This document shows positions 59,701-62,827 of a stretch of 64,000 nt of DNA, piece by piece (the stretch's first letter is position 1; the number at the start of each line of letters is the position of its first letter). The notes under the pieces were generated by a model. The model was not told where the DNA came from. It did not search any database and saw only the letters and a list, made by a program, of their open reading frames with translations. Both the position numbers and the translations under genes were made by a program. Source of the DNA: Dipteris shenzhenensis (taxonomy: Eukaryota > Polypodiophyta > Polypodiopsida > Gleicheniales); the NCBI GenBank assembly GCA_047967505.1, contig CM106539.1; one strand, written 5' to 3'.

Positions 59701-62700
59701 CTACTGAAGTTGAATGCATAAGGTCTTGAATGTTCTTTGCCCCCAAAGCATTCACTACTGCTTGGATTCTTGGAGTGAGACCTGCTCTGTACTTTCTCAT
59801 TTGGGTCCCTTTGGAGATCTTTTTGAAAGGTGCAACCTGCAAATAAGCATCCTAAAACTTTTGGTTGTACACATCCACTGTATCTCCTGCATCCATATGC
59901 AAACTGTCCCAATCTTGAAGAACATGGTCTCTAAACTGTTTAGGCATAAACTGCTGGTAGAAGGCTTTCTTGAAGTCCTTCCACTTCCTTGGGGCTGACC
60001 CATCTGTGGTCTGTGCACTCCACCATGCACGAGCTGTCGCTGTCAAGTGCAAACTGACCATTCTTAACTTGGAGGATTCTGAAAACTTTTCTGTGCCGAA
60101 TGCAGCATCAAACTACCTGATGAACTGCAATGCTTTGTCTGTATGACCATACTGTCCATTGTAGGTCATAAACTTGACAGATTTACCTCCCTCTTTGAAT
60201 TCCTTGGTCTCTCTGGAAGACTTTCTCTTCCTAGACTTCTTGTGTTTCCTTCTTTTCCTTGATGGTTTATCTGATGAAGAAGAAGATACAGAAGTCGAAC
60301 TTGGCGTCGAGCCCTTGGATCCTTTCTGAGATTTTCCATCTCTTGTATACGAGCACGTACCATCTGTTCAAATTCTTGTTGAGTTTGCTGCACACTTCTC
60401 TGTCTTGGATGTACATCCCTATCTTGTGAATCCCACTTGATAGGTGATTGATCCATATTCTGAGATCTGCAAATTTTTCATACACCGTGTAGGTAACTGA
60501 TGCACAACTACATTTGCTTTTCTGACAGAAAAATACCTCAACAAGAGGTGTCTTGCATTCACAACTTGTGCCAGTAATTGGGCTATCAATTCGAAGCATA
60601 AACCCACAAAATTGCTAAAGCATCAACAATTGTATTGCCCTTTTTCTGGCTACTGCAAAAAGCACTCAGAAGCATCTGATTCATCTTCCGAGTGTACAAA
60701 GGCATGCATTTTCTTTTTCTGCAAATCTCTGATTTCTCTGCTTTTCTCTGCTTTTCTGCTGCTTTTCTGACAGTAGAAGTCTGCTTTCTCTGTTTTCTCT
60801 GTTTTCTCTGCTTTTCTGCTACTTTTCTGACAGTAAAAGTCTGACAGGCAGGTGAAATCTGCTAGCAGAAACAGTCTCTGCAACTGTCCTTTTTTTTTTT
60901 TGAAAGAACAGTAACCAGATGGAGTAACTGGCTAGTTACTCTAACTTACTAACTGCAGGACCCCATGAACTTTCGCACTTTGCCTGGCCACCGTCCTGCG
61001 TATAGCCTTCGTCGGTGCATCCAATTGTAGATGGTCACGAGACGTTTAAAAAAACTAGTGCTTGAGAACCAGAACTCGTAGCCCACTGTTTGGCGAAATT
61101 CGCAGGCAGCCAAAATAGAGCATCGAGAGGTCCAATGATCTTCTGATCACCCAACCACACATCCTCAAGCCTTTCTTGGATTGTCACCACCTGAGAAGAT
61201 GGCGAATCCCAAGCTCTGATACCAATGCAATACTAGCTCTCGTAAAAGACAGCAGAGACACTCTCATTTGCTCTCCCTCTCTCCCTCTCTCAACAAAGAC
61301 ACTAGGGCCCAGGACAACATGTCGGGCTGGACCCCCCCGAAGGTATTTTATTACTTGAAGAGAATCTGTTACAAAAGTTCAGCGTAGAGCTATCTGATAC
61401 ATCCCCTAAAAATGTGAAAATCCCTTCATTACAAGAGCTTCAAGCTCATTTCAAATTGGCAACATGCCACTTGTCTAAAATCTAGACTAAGTCCTATTAC
61501 ATGCCACTAAGGGCCATTCTGGAGTCTTCAAAGCACTTGGTCACACGAACCGCCTCCTAGATGCTTGTTAGGCTCCCGTAGCGCTTAGGAAAAATAACTC
61601 TTCCTAGTACCTGCAACAATTAATTTAAGCGCACCACCATGGCACCCATTAATTGTTAGCGCTTTGCATGCAAATAACACATTGTGGACTAATTCTAGTC
61701 ACGGTGGGCGTCCCCACTGAACACATGTGCACACCTAACAAAATATAAAAATATATATTTATTCTCTGGTTGATCGGAGTCAACACTCTTGATTATAATT
61801 AAGGAGCTTTGACCAAGGGTCGAGGCGCCTAAATTATAGCCAAGTCTCTCCAACCGAAGTTGGCACATCTTGGTTAACCGGGGTTAACCCTCTTGGCGCA
61901 TGCCAAGTCTTGTTGACCGAAGTCAACACTCTCTGACCGTAGTCAGCTCTGTAGTTCTCTGGTTAACCGCAGTTAACCCTCTTGGTAATAAACCAAGTCT
62001 CCTTGACCGAAGTCAGGTTTACTTGACTAGAGTCAAGTATCTTTGACCATAGTCAATCCCTTGACCATTAAAAGAACTCTTTGACCATAATTAACACATA
62101 TAAAACGCTTTAATTATGATCAAATAAATGGTCAACTGTACTTTGACTTAGGATATTTACATTGTGGTGACACCCCTCTTGACTGCAAAAGCCCACTTCT
62201 TTGGATTACTACTAAGTCGTGTAATTCTGCGTCTCTTAAGGTACAAATCTTCAACTTGGAATTGAGTTTGATACATACTATGTCAAGAAGGGGATGAATT
62301 GAAGCAAGACACAAATACAATTGTTTCGGATTTGATGGCCATGTCTTGACATGTTTTTGAGCTTGTTAGAGCTTGTGATGTGGGTGACTGCCCTCCATGC
62401 TTCAGCCCGATTCTGCAAAAAAAAAGGGAAAAGCAAAAGGAAAAAGCATGTTGAGAATACGTGTGAAATCACAAAGTTCTTAGGAGTGCTTAATGATTGG
62501 TGTCATGCTCTACGTTCATTTTCTTGTGTGTGCAGGTGATGGAATTGCTATTTTCCTTTTTGGATCCAGATCGTTTACATGGAACTTTACTCGCTGGTTA
62601 TTTTAGCAAGGTGGGTTAATGGTGTATGTACTCAATTTTACATCAAGGGTAATAACTCAGTTTACGCATTGGTCAGAGTTATGCCGCCATTATTAGTAGA

Positions 62701-62827
62701 ATTCTCTGCTATTTACTTGTTGATTGGTGTTACATCTCAGATATTTATGTGACCTGGATATTTTGTCAAGCAGGTGGTTATTTGCCTCCTAATGAGGAAA
62801 ACGGCTGCAGTGATGCGCTACTTGGAG
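31422..62827 (+). CDS. SAPS-domain protein (SIT4/PP6 phosphatase-associated), N-terminal 145 codons in six exons
   Basis: Six exons joined at GT-AG sites give an uninterrupted 145-codon frame that matches the start of plant SAPS-domain proteins from the first residue ([13 protein letters not shown]). Family members are regulatory subunits of PP6-type Ser/Thr phosphatases (yeast Sit4-associated proteins, Arabidopsis SAPS-like proteins). They act mainly in the cytoplasm by binding the catalytic subunit. Conserved blocks in order are [20 protein letters not shown] (residues 23-42), [58 protein letters not shown] and [18 protein letters not shown]. No stop, frameshift or missing residue was found, so the gene looks intact. 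Intron sizes are 13,361, 6,110, 207, 11,130 and 163 bp; the three large ones are filled with retroelements. The rest of the protein (normally several hundred residues) lies beyond the right edge. Splice sites were read by eye and no transcript was available. Confidence 0.9.
32549..33795 (+). repeat. Tandem segmental duplication in SAPS intron 1, offset about 620 bp
   Basis: Unit A (about 32549-33120) and unit B (about 33169-33795) are diverged copies. Shared landmarks in order are tctgggWgcaggcatctt, agcagcaaaRtggcag, cagtatctttgaaRattc, an acataatgca-like block, acagacagat and aggatgcactgg. Unit B has a further internal duplication of the cccaagttttgctcac block. No protein domain is recognised. 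Small open frames here are not supported as exons. Confidence 0.65.
33840..34105 (-). repeat. Dispersed repeat, minus-strand copy
   Basis: On the minus strand it shares gagggctgctttggggtc, gggccttgcatgtgc and aggttggttggct-like blocks with the plus-strand copy at 43262-43520. Both copies are in intron 1, in inverted orientation. Confidence 0.6.
34110..35245 (-). pseudogene. LINE (non-LTR retrotransposon) ORF2 fragment
   Basis: Read on the minus strand, the fragment begins near the end of the endonuclease domain: [11 protein letters not shown], then [13 protein letters not shown], the 'SDH' catalytic motif of APE-type endonucleases. A long linker with coiled-coil-like composition follows. The start of RT is then seen ([30 protein letters not shown]) and, in the next frame, [20 protein letters not shown] and [12 protein letters not shown]. 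About 300 codons are open (35298-34339), so this is fairly recent. Both ends are missing: no YxDD, no 3' tail, and the 5' side is joined abruptly to copia RNase H sequence near 35245. Confidence 0.8.
35250..36380 (-). pseudogene. pol: Copia element 1 RT and RNase H
   Basis: Minus frames give [46 protein letters not shown] and [12 protein letters not shown]. They continue with [20 protein letters not shown] and [11 protein letters not shown], so the RT active site YVDD is intact at about 35840. A deletion then leads to [20 protein letters not shown] and the RNase H part ([39 protein letters not shown]). The sequence ends at the LINE junction after [13 protein letters not shown]. Several frameshifts are present. 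Confidence 0.85.
36534..37325 (-). pseudogene. pol: Copia element 1 integrase
   Basis: Fragments in three minus frames give the pre-integrase [12 protein letters not shown]-like region, then [20 protein letters not shown] (Asp of the first catalytic position replaced by Asn), [34 protein letters not shown] and [20 protein letters not shown]. The final Glu region reads [15 protein letters not shown]. At least two frameshifts occur. Confidence 0.75.
37325..37700 (-). pseudogene. pol: Copia element 1 protease and pre-integrase region
   Basis: A 151-codon minus frame contains [20 protein letters not shown] and [20 protein letters not shown]. In copia proteases the active site reads D-S/T-G-A; here it reads N-N-G-A, so the catalytic Asp is lost. 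The sister element at 48.2 kb still reads WIIDSGAS. The frame continues toward the pre-integrase segment ([20 protein letters not shown]). Confidence 0.8.
37790..38498 (-). pseudogene. gag: Copia element 1 gag
   Basis: It starts at an ATG on the minus strand (38498) with [20 protein letters not shown]. Two stops and a frameshift precede [14 protein letters not shown]-like sequence. The frame then gives [20 protein letters not shown] and [16 protein letters not shown]. After another frameshift the C-terminal part includes [20 protein letters not shown] and the zinc knuckle [14 protein letters not shown]. That knuckle has lost its His ligand (Arg instead), so nucleic-acid binding would be impaired even without the stops. 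Confidence 0.75.
38833..38845 (-). other. Primer-binding site of copia element 1
   Basis: The minus strand reads TGGTATCAGATCC directly after the LTR, the usual plant copia site complementary to the 3' end of initiator Met tRNA. Confidence 0.85.
38846..39470 (-). repeat. 5' LTR of copia element 1
   Basis: In element orientation it runs TGTTAGAGGTGCC...CTTCTCACA, 625 bp, GC-rich. A palindromic TATA box, gccctatatatagggc (38998-39013), sits where the U3/R border should be, about 150 bp from the 3' end of the LTR. The LTR is followed directly by the primer-binding site. Confidence 0.85.
39555..39821 (+). repeat. 5' LTR of the gag-only element
   Basis: 267 bp, starting TGTTGGGATATCTC and ending TTCTCCAACA. 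It contains the inverted-looking pair cacagttaggtgccc and gcactgttaggtggt near its middle. Confidence 0.92.
39822..39833 (+). other. Primer-binding site of the gag-only element
   Basis: tggtatcagagc begins at the base after the LTR and is complementary to the 3' end of initiator Met tRNA. Confidence 0.92.
40694..41535 (+). pseudogene. gag: Gag of the gag-only element, one frameshift
   Basis: The ATG at 40694 opens a copia-type Gag: [20 protein letters not shown] near the N terminus, a Ser/Thr-rich insert, then [20 protein letters not shown] and [16 protein letters not shown] single-nucleotide frameshift near 41137 moves the frame to [20 protein letters not shown] and [15 protein letters not shown]. 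The C-terminal part carries two intact zinc knuckles, [14 protein letters not shown] and [14 protein letters not shown] (both CX2CX4HX4C). Apart from the frameshift the gene of about 280 codons is clean. Gag packages element RNA into particles, and its retention fits an element that supplies or needs its own capsid protein. A stop follows at 41533 and no pol is fused. Confidence 0.88.
41802..41814 (+). other. Polypurine tract of the gag-only element
   Basis: ttgaggggggg followed by two T precedes the 3' LTR start at 41815. Confidence 0.75.
41815..42083 (+). repeat. 3' LTR of the gag-only element
   Basis: 269 bp, colinear with the 5' LTR. Most differences are transitions, plus a small replacement (ttccttagttgattg against ttctaggagctgattg). 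It is followed by the target duplication taggt. Confidence 0.92.
42084..43060 (-). pseudogene. pol: Old copia pol remnant interrupted by the gag-only element
   Basis: Heavily mutated minus-strand reading gives [18 protein letters not shown] (from about 42860), [44 protein letters not shown] and [13 protein letters not shown]-like blocks, [17 protein letters not shown], and [12 protein letters not shown] toward 42190. This is the copia RT-RNase H series. It continues across the gag-only insertion as the 84 bp at 39471-39554 and ends at the LTR of copia element 1. Stops are so frequent that this must predate its neighbours. Confidence 0.6.
43262..43520 (+). repeat. Dispersed repeat, plus-strand copy
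   Basis: It shares cttcatttgct, gagggctgctttggggtc and ggccttgcatgtgc with the minus-strand copy at 33840-34105. Confidence 0.6.
43847..43868. repeat. (TG)n microsatellite followed by a pyrimidine tract
   Basis: Eleven TG dinucleotides, followed by a C/T tract to about 43912. Confidence 0.9.
44822..44925 (+). CDS. SAPS gene exon 2
   Basis: 104 nt between acceptor gatgttag| and donor |gtaagtga. It encodes [20 protein letters not shown] and continues [14 protein letters not shown], with 2 nt left over (phase 2) that complete a Phe codon with exon 3. Confidence 0.92.
44926..45755. other. Start of SAPS intron 2; no gene recognised
   Basis: AT-rich. acaagttttgtgttaa and acaagttctgtgttga form a small direct repeat near 45320-45370. 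Nothing else is evident up to the LTR at 45756. Confidence 0.55.
45756..46402 (-). repeat. 3' LTR of copia element 2
   Basis: 647 bp, TGTTAAAGTTC...CTTCTCACA in element orientation. Minus-strand TATAAATA (45945-45952) lies inside an imperfect palindrome, gccctatttatagggt, at the position of the TATA palindrome of the sister LTR. The 191-codon frame across it is not a gene. Confidence 0.85.
46403..46412 (-). other. Polypurine tract of copia element 2
   Basis: The minus strand reads TGAGAGGGGG directly before the LTR start TGTTAAAG. Confidence 0.85.
46480..46680 (-). pseudogene. pol: Copia element 2 RT stub with internal duplication
   Basis: [20 protein letters not shown] and [16 protein letters not shown] are the start of copia RT. 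The segment coding for [10 protein letters not shown] is duplicated in tandem (about 46485-46525 and 46550-46590). After the duplicate the only later RT sequence is LVAKGY, so the catalytic part of RT is deleted. Confidence 0.75.
46961..48073 (-). pseudogene. pol: Copia element 2 integrase
   Basis: A 243-codon minus frame (48073-47342) is unbroken. It contains the pre-integrase [40 protein letters not shown] (first catalytic Asp), [20 protein letters not shown] (second Asp) and [20 protein letters not shown] (catalytic Glu). The core triad D-D-E is thus complete. The zinc site has changed: C-R-S-Y replaces CxxC. The C-terminal region continues in another frame to about 46961 ([20 protein letters not shown]) and is broken by a frameshift. 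Confidence 0.8.
47980..48339 (-). pseudogene. pol: Copia element 2 protease
   Basis: [20 protein letters not shown] holds an intact D-S-G-A active site, followed by [20 protein letters not shown]. The frame overlaps the start of the integrase frame and is linked to it by a frameshift. Confidence 0.8.
48257..48700 (-). pseudogene. gag: Copia element 2 gag, C-terminal part
   Basis: [20 protein letters not shown] matches [20 protein letters not shown] of the sister element. A frameshift leads to the zinc knuckle [14 protein letters not shown], in which the His ligand is kept but the last Cys is Tyr. Homology to the sister gag stops abruptly near 48700, where LTR-like sequence of another family begins. 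Confidence 0.75.
48700..49200 (-). repeat. LTR remnant related to the gypsy LTR at 55.8-56.7 kb
   Basis: On the minus strand TCTATAAAAG (48761-48770) looks like an LTR TATA box. At 49035-49175 the plus strand shares gcatgca, ggactaatYctagtc, a gtgggYgtcc block and ctttgaccatagtcaat with the gypsy LTRs, in the same order. Borders are uncertain. Dyads like those in the gypsy LTR are present (49053-49068, 49071-49086 and 49159-49172). Confidence 0.55.
49301..49347. repeat. (GA)n microsatellite
   Basis: About 23 GA units in SAPS intron 2. The Leu-Ser repeat frame on the opposite strand is an artefact of this run. Confidence 0.95.
49794..50261 (-). pseudogene. Unbroken 155-codon frame, possible LINE RT fragment
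   Basis: The frame begins [20 protein letters not shown]. Its C-terminal half ([20 protein letters not shown] then [19 protein letters not shown]) resembles the segment of LINE RTs where 'YLGVxF' follows the palm. I recognise this only loosely. No catalytic motif is present. It lies in SAPS intron 2, antisense to the gene, and an unrelated relic is possible. Confidence 0.3.
50739..50828. repeat. Duplicated (GA)n plus 18-bp unit
   Basis: (GA)n at 50739-50769 and again at 50788-50810, each followed by tccatgtacgatttccac. The composite unit is duplicated in tandem about 230 bp before exon 3. Confidence 0.9.
51036..51122 (+). CDS. SAPS gene exon 3
   Basis: 87 nt between acceptor tttttccag| and donor AA|gtaatc. 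It encodes [20 protein letters not shown] and GAENKRAF, leaving AA that completes a Lys codon with exon 4. Confidence 0.92.
51330..51405 (+). CDS. SAPS gene exon 4
   Basis: 76 nt between acceptor gtgattcag| and donor GAG|gttagt. It encodes (K)[19 protein letters not shown] and VVEDEE, ending in phase 0. The 207-bp intron before it is the only short gap between exons 1 and 5. Confidence 0.92.
51406..53030. other. Start of SAPS intron 4; no gene recognised
   Basis: Mixed composition with only short frames. The stretch 52640-53030 is open on the minus strand for about 80 codons behind the copia break point, but shows no retroelement motif. Confidence 0.5.
53033..54049 (-). pseudogene. pol: Ty1/copia element 3: RT fragment (antisense to SAPS)
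   Basis: An unbroken minus frame from 54049 to about 53270 carries copia [102 protein letters not shown] and [12 protein letters not shown]. The catalytic YVDD is intact. Frameshifts then separate [12 protein letters not shown] from [20 protein letters not shown], and the match ends at FYNQAVGS. Integrase, gag and RNase H are absent and no LTR is attached. It is a different lineage from elements 1 and 2. Confidence 0.9.
54050..54260. repeat. LTR-like remnant with closely spaced dyads
   Basis: Four short inverted repeats follow one another: cctctt-t-aagagg (54128-54140), ctaac-cgca-gttag (54150-54163), cactaac-tatg-gttagtg (54166-54183) and tagtgac...gtcacta (54179-54204). An overlapping aaggtttt...aaaacctt pair lies at 54190-54216. 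This layout resembles the gypsy LTR at 56.3-56.65 kb with different arm sequences. No LTR ends were located. Confidence 0.5.
54347..55219 (+). CDS. LINE ORF2 C-terminal part, 290 codons open
   Basis: The frame begins just after the RT palm with [20 protein letters not shown], the 'YGxEVW' block that ends many LINE RTs. A helical, charged region follows. A C-terminal zinc-type motif comes last: [20 protein letters not shown] followed by HYAHIREEF (CX2C...HX5C), as in the RT-associated zinc domain of LINE ORF2. No stop or frameshift interrupts 290 codons, so the insertion is fairly young or the family recently active. RT catalytic residues lie in the missing 5' part. The ATG at 54347 is internal to the original ORF and not a true start. 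Confidence 0.8.
   Translation: MIFGAYVIQTVLYGVEVWGGSISPSTWNEIEKMQKSFIRRHLGIKATTPYSLLLLETGCIPIELHALKRVLRYITKVKGMDNERLPKRAWKESQKLQKTNKGKILTSGWAQDLKKWFKKWEVEEYLNYSSEEIDEEAFHYDLLNALHRKWQTAENKDKFEYYRTYINPEYWSIYTRRETTTQKYICTPIAVHKRRALASLRTRSHQLQIETGGWKKMPRESRICQLCDQGMVETEEHMVMICPHYAHIREEFNHLLEGHNKLADLLHKGSPSALGTFVYKLFKHRNPPES
55222..55256 (+). other. Paired hairpins in the LINE 3' UTR
   Basis: ggtgg(9-nt loop)ccacc at 55222-55240 is followed without a gap by ctccc(atcttc)gggag at 55241-55256, directly after the ORF2 stop. LINE 3' UTR stem-loops are known in several families as recognition elements for reverse transcription. That role here is inference. Confidence 0.6.
55333..55351. repeat. (TTC)n run at the LINE end
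   Basis: About six TTC units close to the presumed 3' end of the LINE. Confidence 0.7.
55640..55788 (-). pseudogene. pol: Outer Ty3/gypsy RT, part downstream of the nested insertion
   Basis: On the minus strand [20 protein letters not shown] and [18 protein letters not shown] are gypsy RT blocks ('GHIISKEG..DPKKV..I'). The frame decays after RFVG. It continues from the fragment at 62173-62290 on the other side of the gypsy insertion. Confidence 0.8.
55789..56729 (-). repeat. 3' LTR of the gypsy element
   Basis: 941 bp, TGTCACCACAATG...GTATTGCA in element orientation. The U3 part (56729 down to about 56300) carries the 20-bp-spaced dyad array. An AT-rich TATA-like stretch (plus strand tataaaaatatatatttatt, 56301-56320) lies at its end. 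Confidence 0.93.
56327..56651. promoter_or_regulatory. Array of about 17 short inverted repeats at 20-bp spacing (3' LTR U3)
   Basis: Dyads with 5-7 bp arms and mostly 4-nt centres follow one another. Clear ones are ttgac-cgga-gtcaa (56327), ttgacc-aag-ggtcaa (56366), ccaac-cgaa-gttgg (56407), ggttaac-cggg-gttaacc (56429), cttggc-gcat-gccaag (56449), ttgac-cgaa-gtcaa (56470), ctgac-cgta-gtcag (56490), ggttaac-cgca-gttaacc (56518), cttgg-7nt-ccaag (56538), acttgac-taga-gtcaagt (56578) and ttgac-cata-gtcaa (56600). Weaker ones fill the gaps at 56345, 56386, 56560, 56616 and 56638. Most centres are 19-21 bp apart. Several arms contain TTGAC(C/T), the W-box core recognised by WRKY factors. Function is inference. 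Confidence 0.85.
56730..56742 (-). other. Polypurine tract of the gypsy element
   Basis: The minus strand reads GAAGCCGAGGGGA directly before the LTR start TGTCACC. Confidence 0.85.
56742..57044 (-). pseudogene. pol: In-frame fusion of integrase core start to chromodomain
   Basis: The frame reads [20 protein letters not shown] and [20 protein letters not shown], the integrase core with its first catalytic Asp. At AKLFM it jumps without frame loss to [20 protein letters not shown] and [20 protein letters not shown], a chromodomain of the kind found at the C terminus of plant chromovirus integrases. The remaining core (second Asp, Glu) and the linker to the chromodomain are deleted at about 56905. 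The product could not integrate DNA but keeps its putative chromatin-targeting module. Confidence 0.85.
57066..58538 (-). pseudogene. pol: Gypsy RT, RNase H and integrase zinc domain
   Basis: One frame runs 491 codons with a single internal stop (58266-58268). [59 protein letters not shown], stop, then [13 protein letters not shown], in which FFDD is the active site as in many plant gypsies. After [20 protein letters not shown] comes RNase H ([50 protein letters not shown]) and VADALSRRP. The integrase zinc domain ([11 protein letters not shown]...CLTCQ) ends at a stop after LLMPLPVP. A frameshift near 58640 separates it from the protease frame upstream. Confidence 0.9.
58607..59368 (-). pseudogene. 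pol: Gypsy aspartic protease and start of RT
   Basis: An unbroken 253-codon frame contains [20 protein letters not shown]. The active site reads D-P-G-A where D-S/T-G is usual. [16 protein letters not shown] is the second protease hallmark. Then [20 protein letters not shown] and [20 protein letters not shown] enter RT. The frame then ends, and RT resumes in another frame. Confidence 0.85.
59390..60456 (-). pseudogene. gag: Gypsy gag with zinc knuckle
   Basis: The minus ATG at 60456 opens [20 protein letters not shown], a Gln/Arg-rich N terminus, and a Ser-Lys-Arg-rich stretch after a frameshift. The retrotransposon Gag core follows ([60 protein letters not shown]). The knuckle [13 protein letters not shown] lies at about 59430-59470, with a stop codon between the His and the last Cys. 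Two further stops lie in the core. Gag should form the particle that carries element RNA; this copy cannot encode it whole. Confidence 0.85.
60747..60860 (-). repeat. 60-bp in-frame tandem repeat in the gypsy leader
   Basis: The units at 60747-60806 and 60807-60844 (partial) give the peptide [13 protein letters not shown] twice within a 77-codon minus frame (60883-60650). It lies between primer-binding site and gag. The unit is exactly 20 codons long, so the frame is kept. Confidence 0.7.
61213..61224 (-). other. Primer-binding site of the gypsy element
   Basis: The minus strand reads TGGTATCAGAGCTTGGGA, one base inside the 5' LTR end, complementary to initiator Met tRNA. Confidence 0.9.
61226..62172 (-). 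repeat. 5' LTR of the gypsy element
   Basis: 947 bp, colinear with the 3' LTR. Its own copy of the dyad array is at 61770-62094, with two dyads damaged by single changes (ttgat-cgga-gtcaa; ttgacc-aag-ggtcga). Confidence 0.93.
62173..62290 (-). pseudogene. pol: Outer Ty3/gypsy RT, part upstream of the nested insertion
   Basis: The minus strand reads [12 protein letters not shown] up to the target duplication, joining in frame with [12 protein letters not shown] at 55788. Upstream residues ([17 protein letters not shown]) are degenerate. Confidence 0.75.
62536..62610 (+). CDS. SAPS gene exon 5
   Basis: 75 nt between acceptor tgtgtgcag| and donor AAG|gtgggt. It encodes [20 protein letters not shown] and GYFSK, phase 0 on both sides. 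It follows the 11-kb intron containing the nested gypsy. Confidence 0.92.
62774..62827 (+). CDS. SAPS gene exon 6
   Basis: 54 nt between acceptor tcaagcag| and donor GAG|gtagac. It encodes [18 protein letters not shown], phase 0. The next conserved block of the family ('AHQDI..QLVDLIGI') was not found before 64000. Confidence 0.88.

Larger units (their letters stand above)
55789..62172 (-). mobile_element. Complete but defective chromovirus-type Ty3/gypsy element (antisense to SAPS)
   Basis: A 6,384-bp element has two LTRs (5' LTR 62172-61226, 3' LTR 56729-55789), a primer-binding site, gag, protease, RT, RNase H, integrase and chromodomain in that order, and a polypurine tract. A perfect 5-bp target duplication flanks it, cccct (55784-55788 and 62173-62177). 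The LTRs differ at about 15 positions plus one 7-bp and one 1-bp indel by eye, so insertion is recent. Despite this, the internal region has stops, frameshifts and a large integrase deletion. It sits inside an older gypsy RT within SAPS intron 4. Confidence 0.93.
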
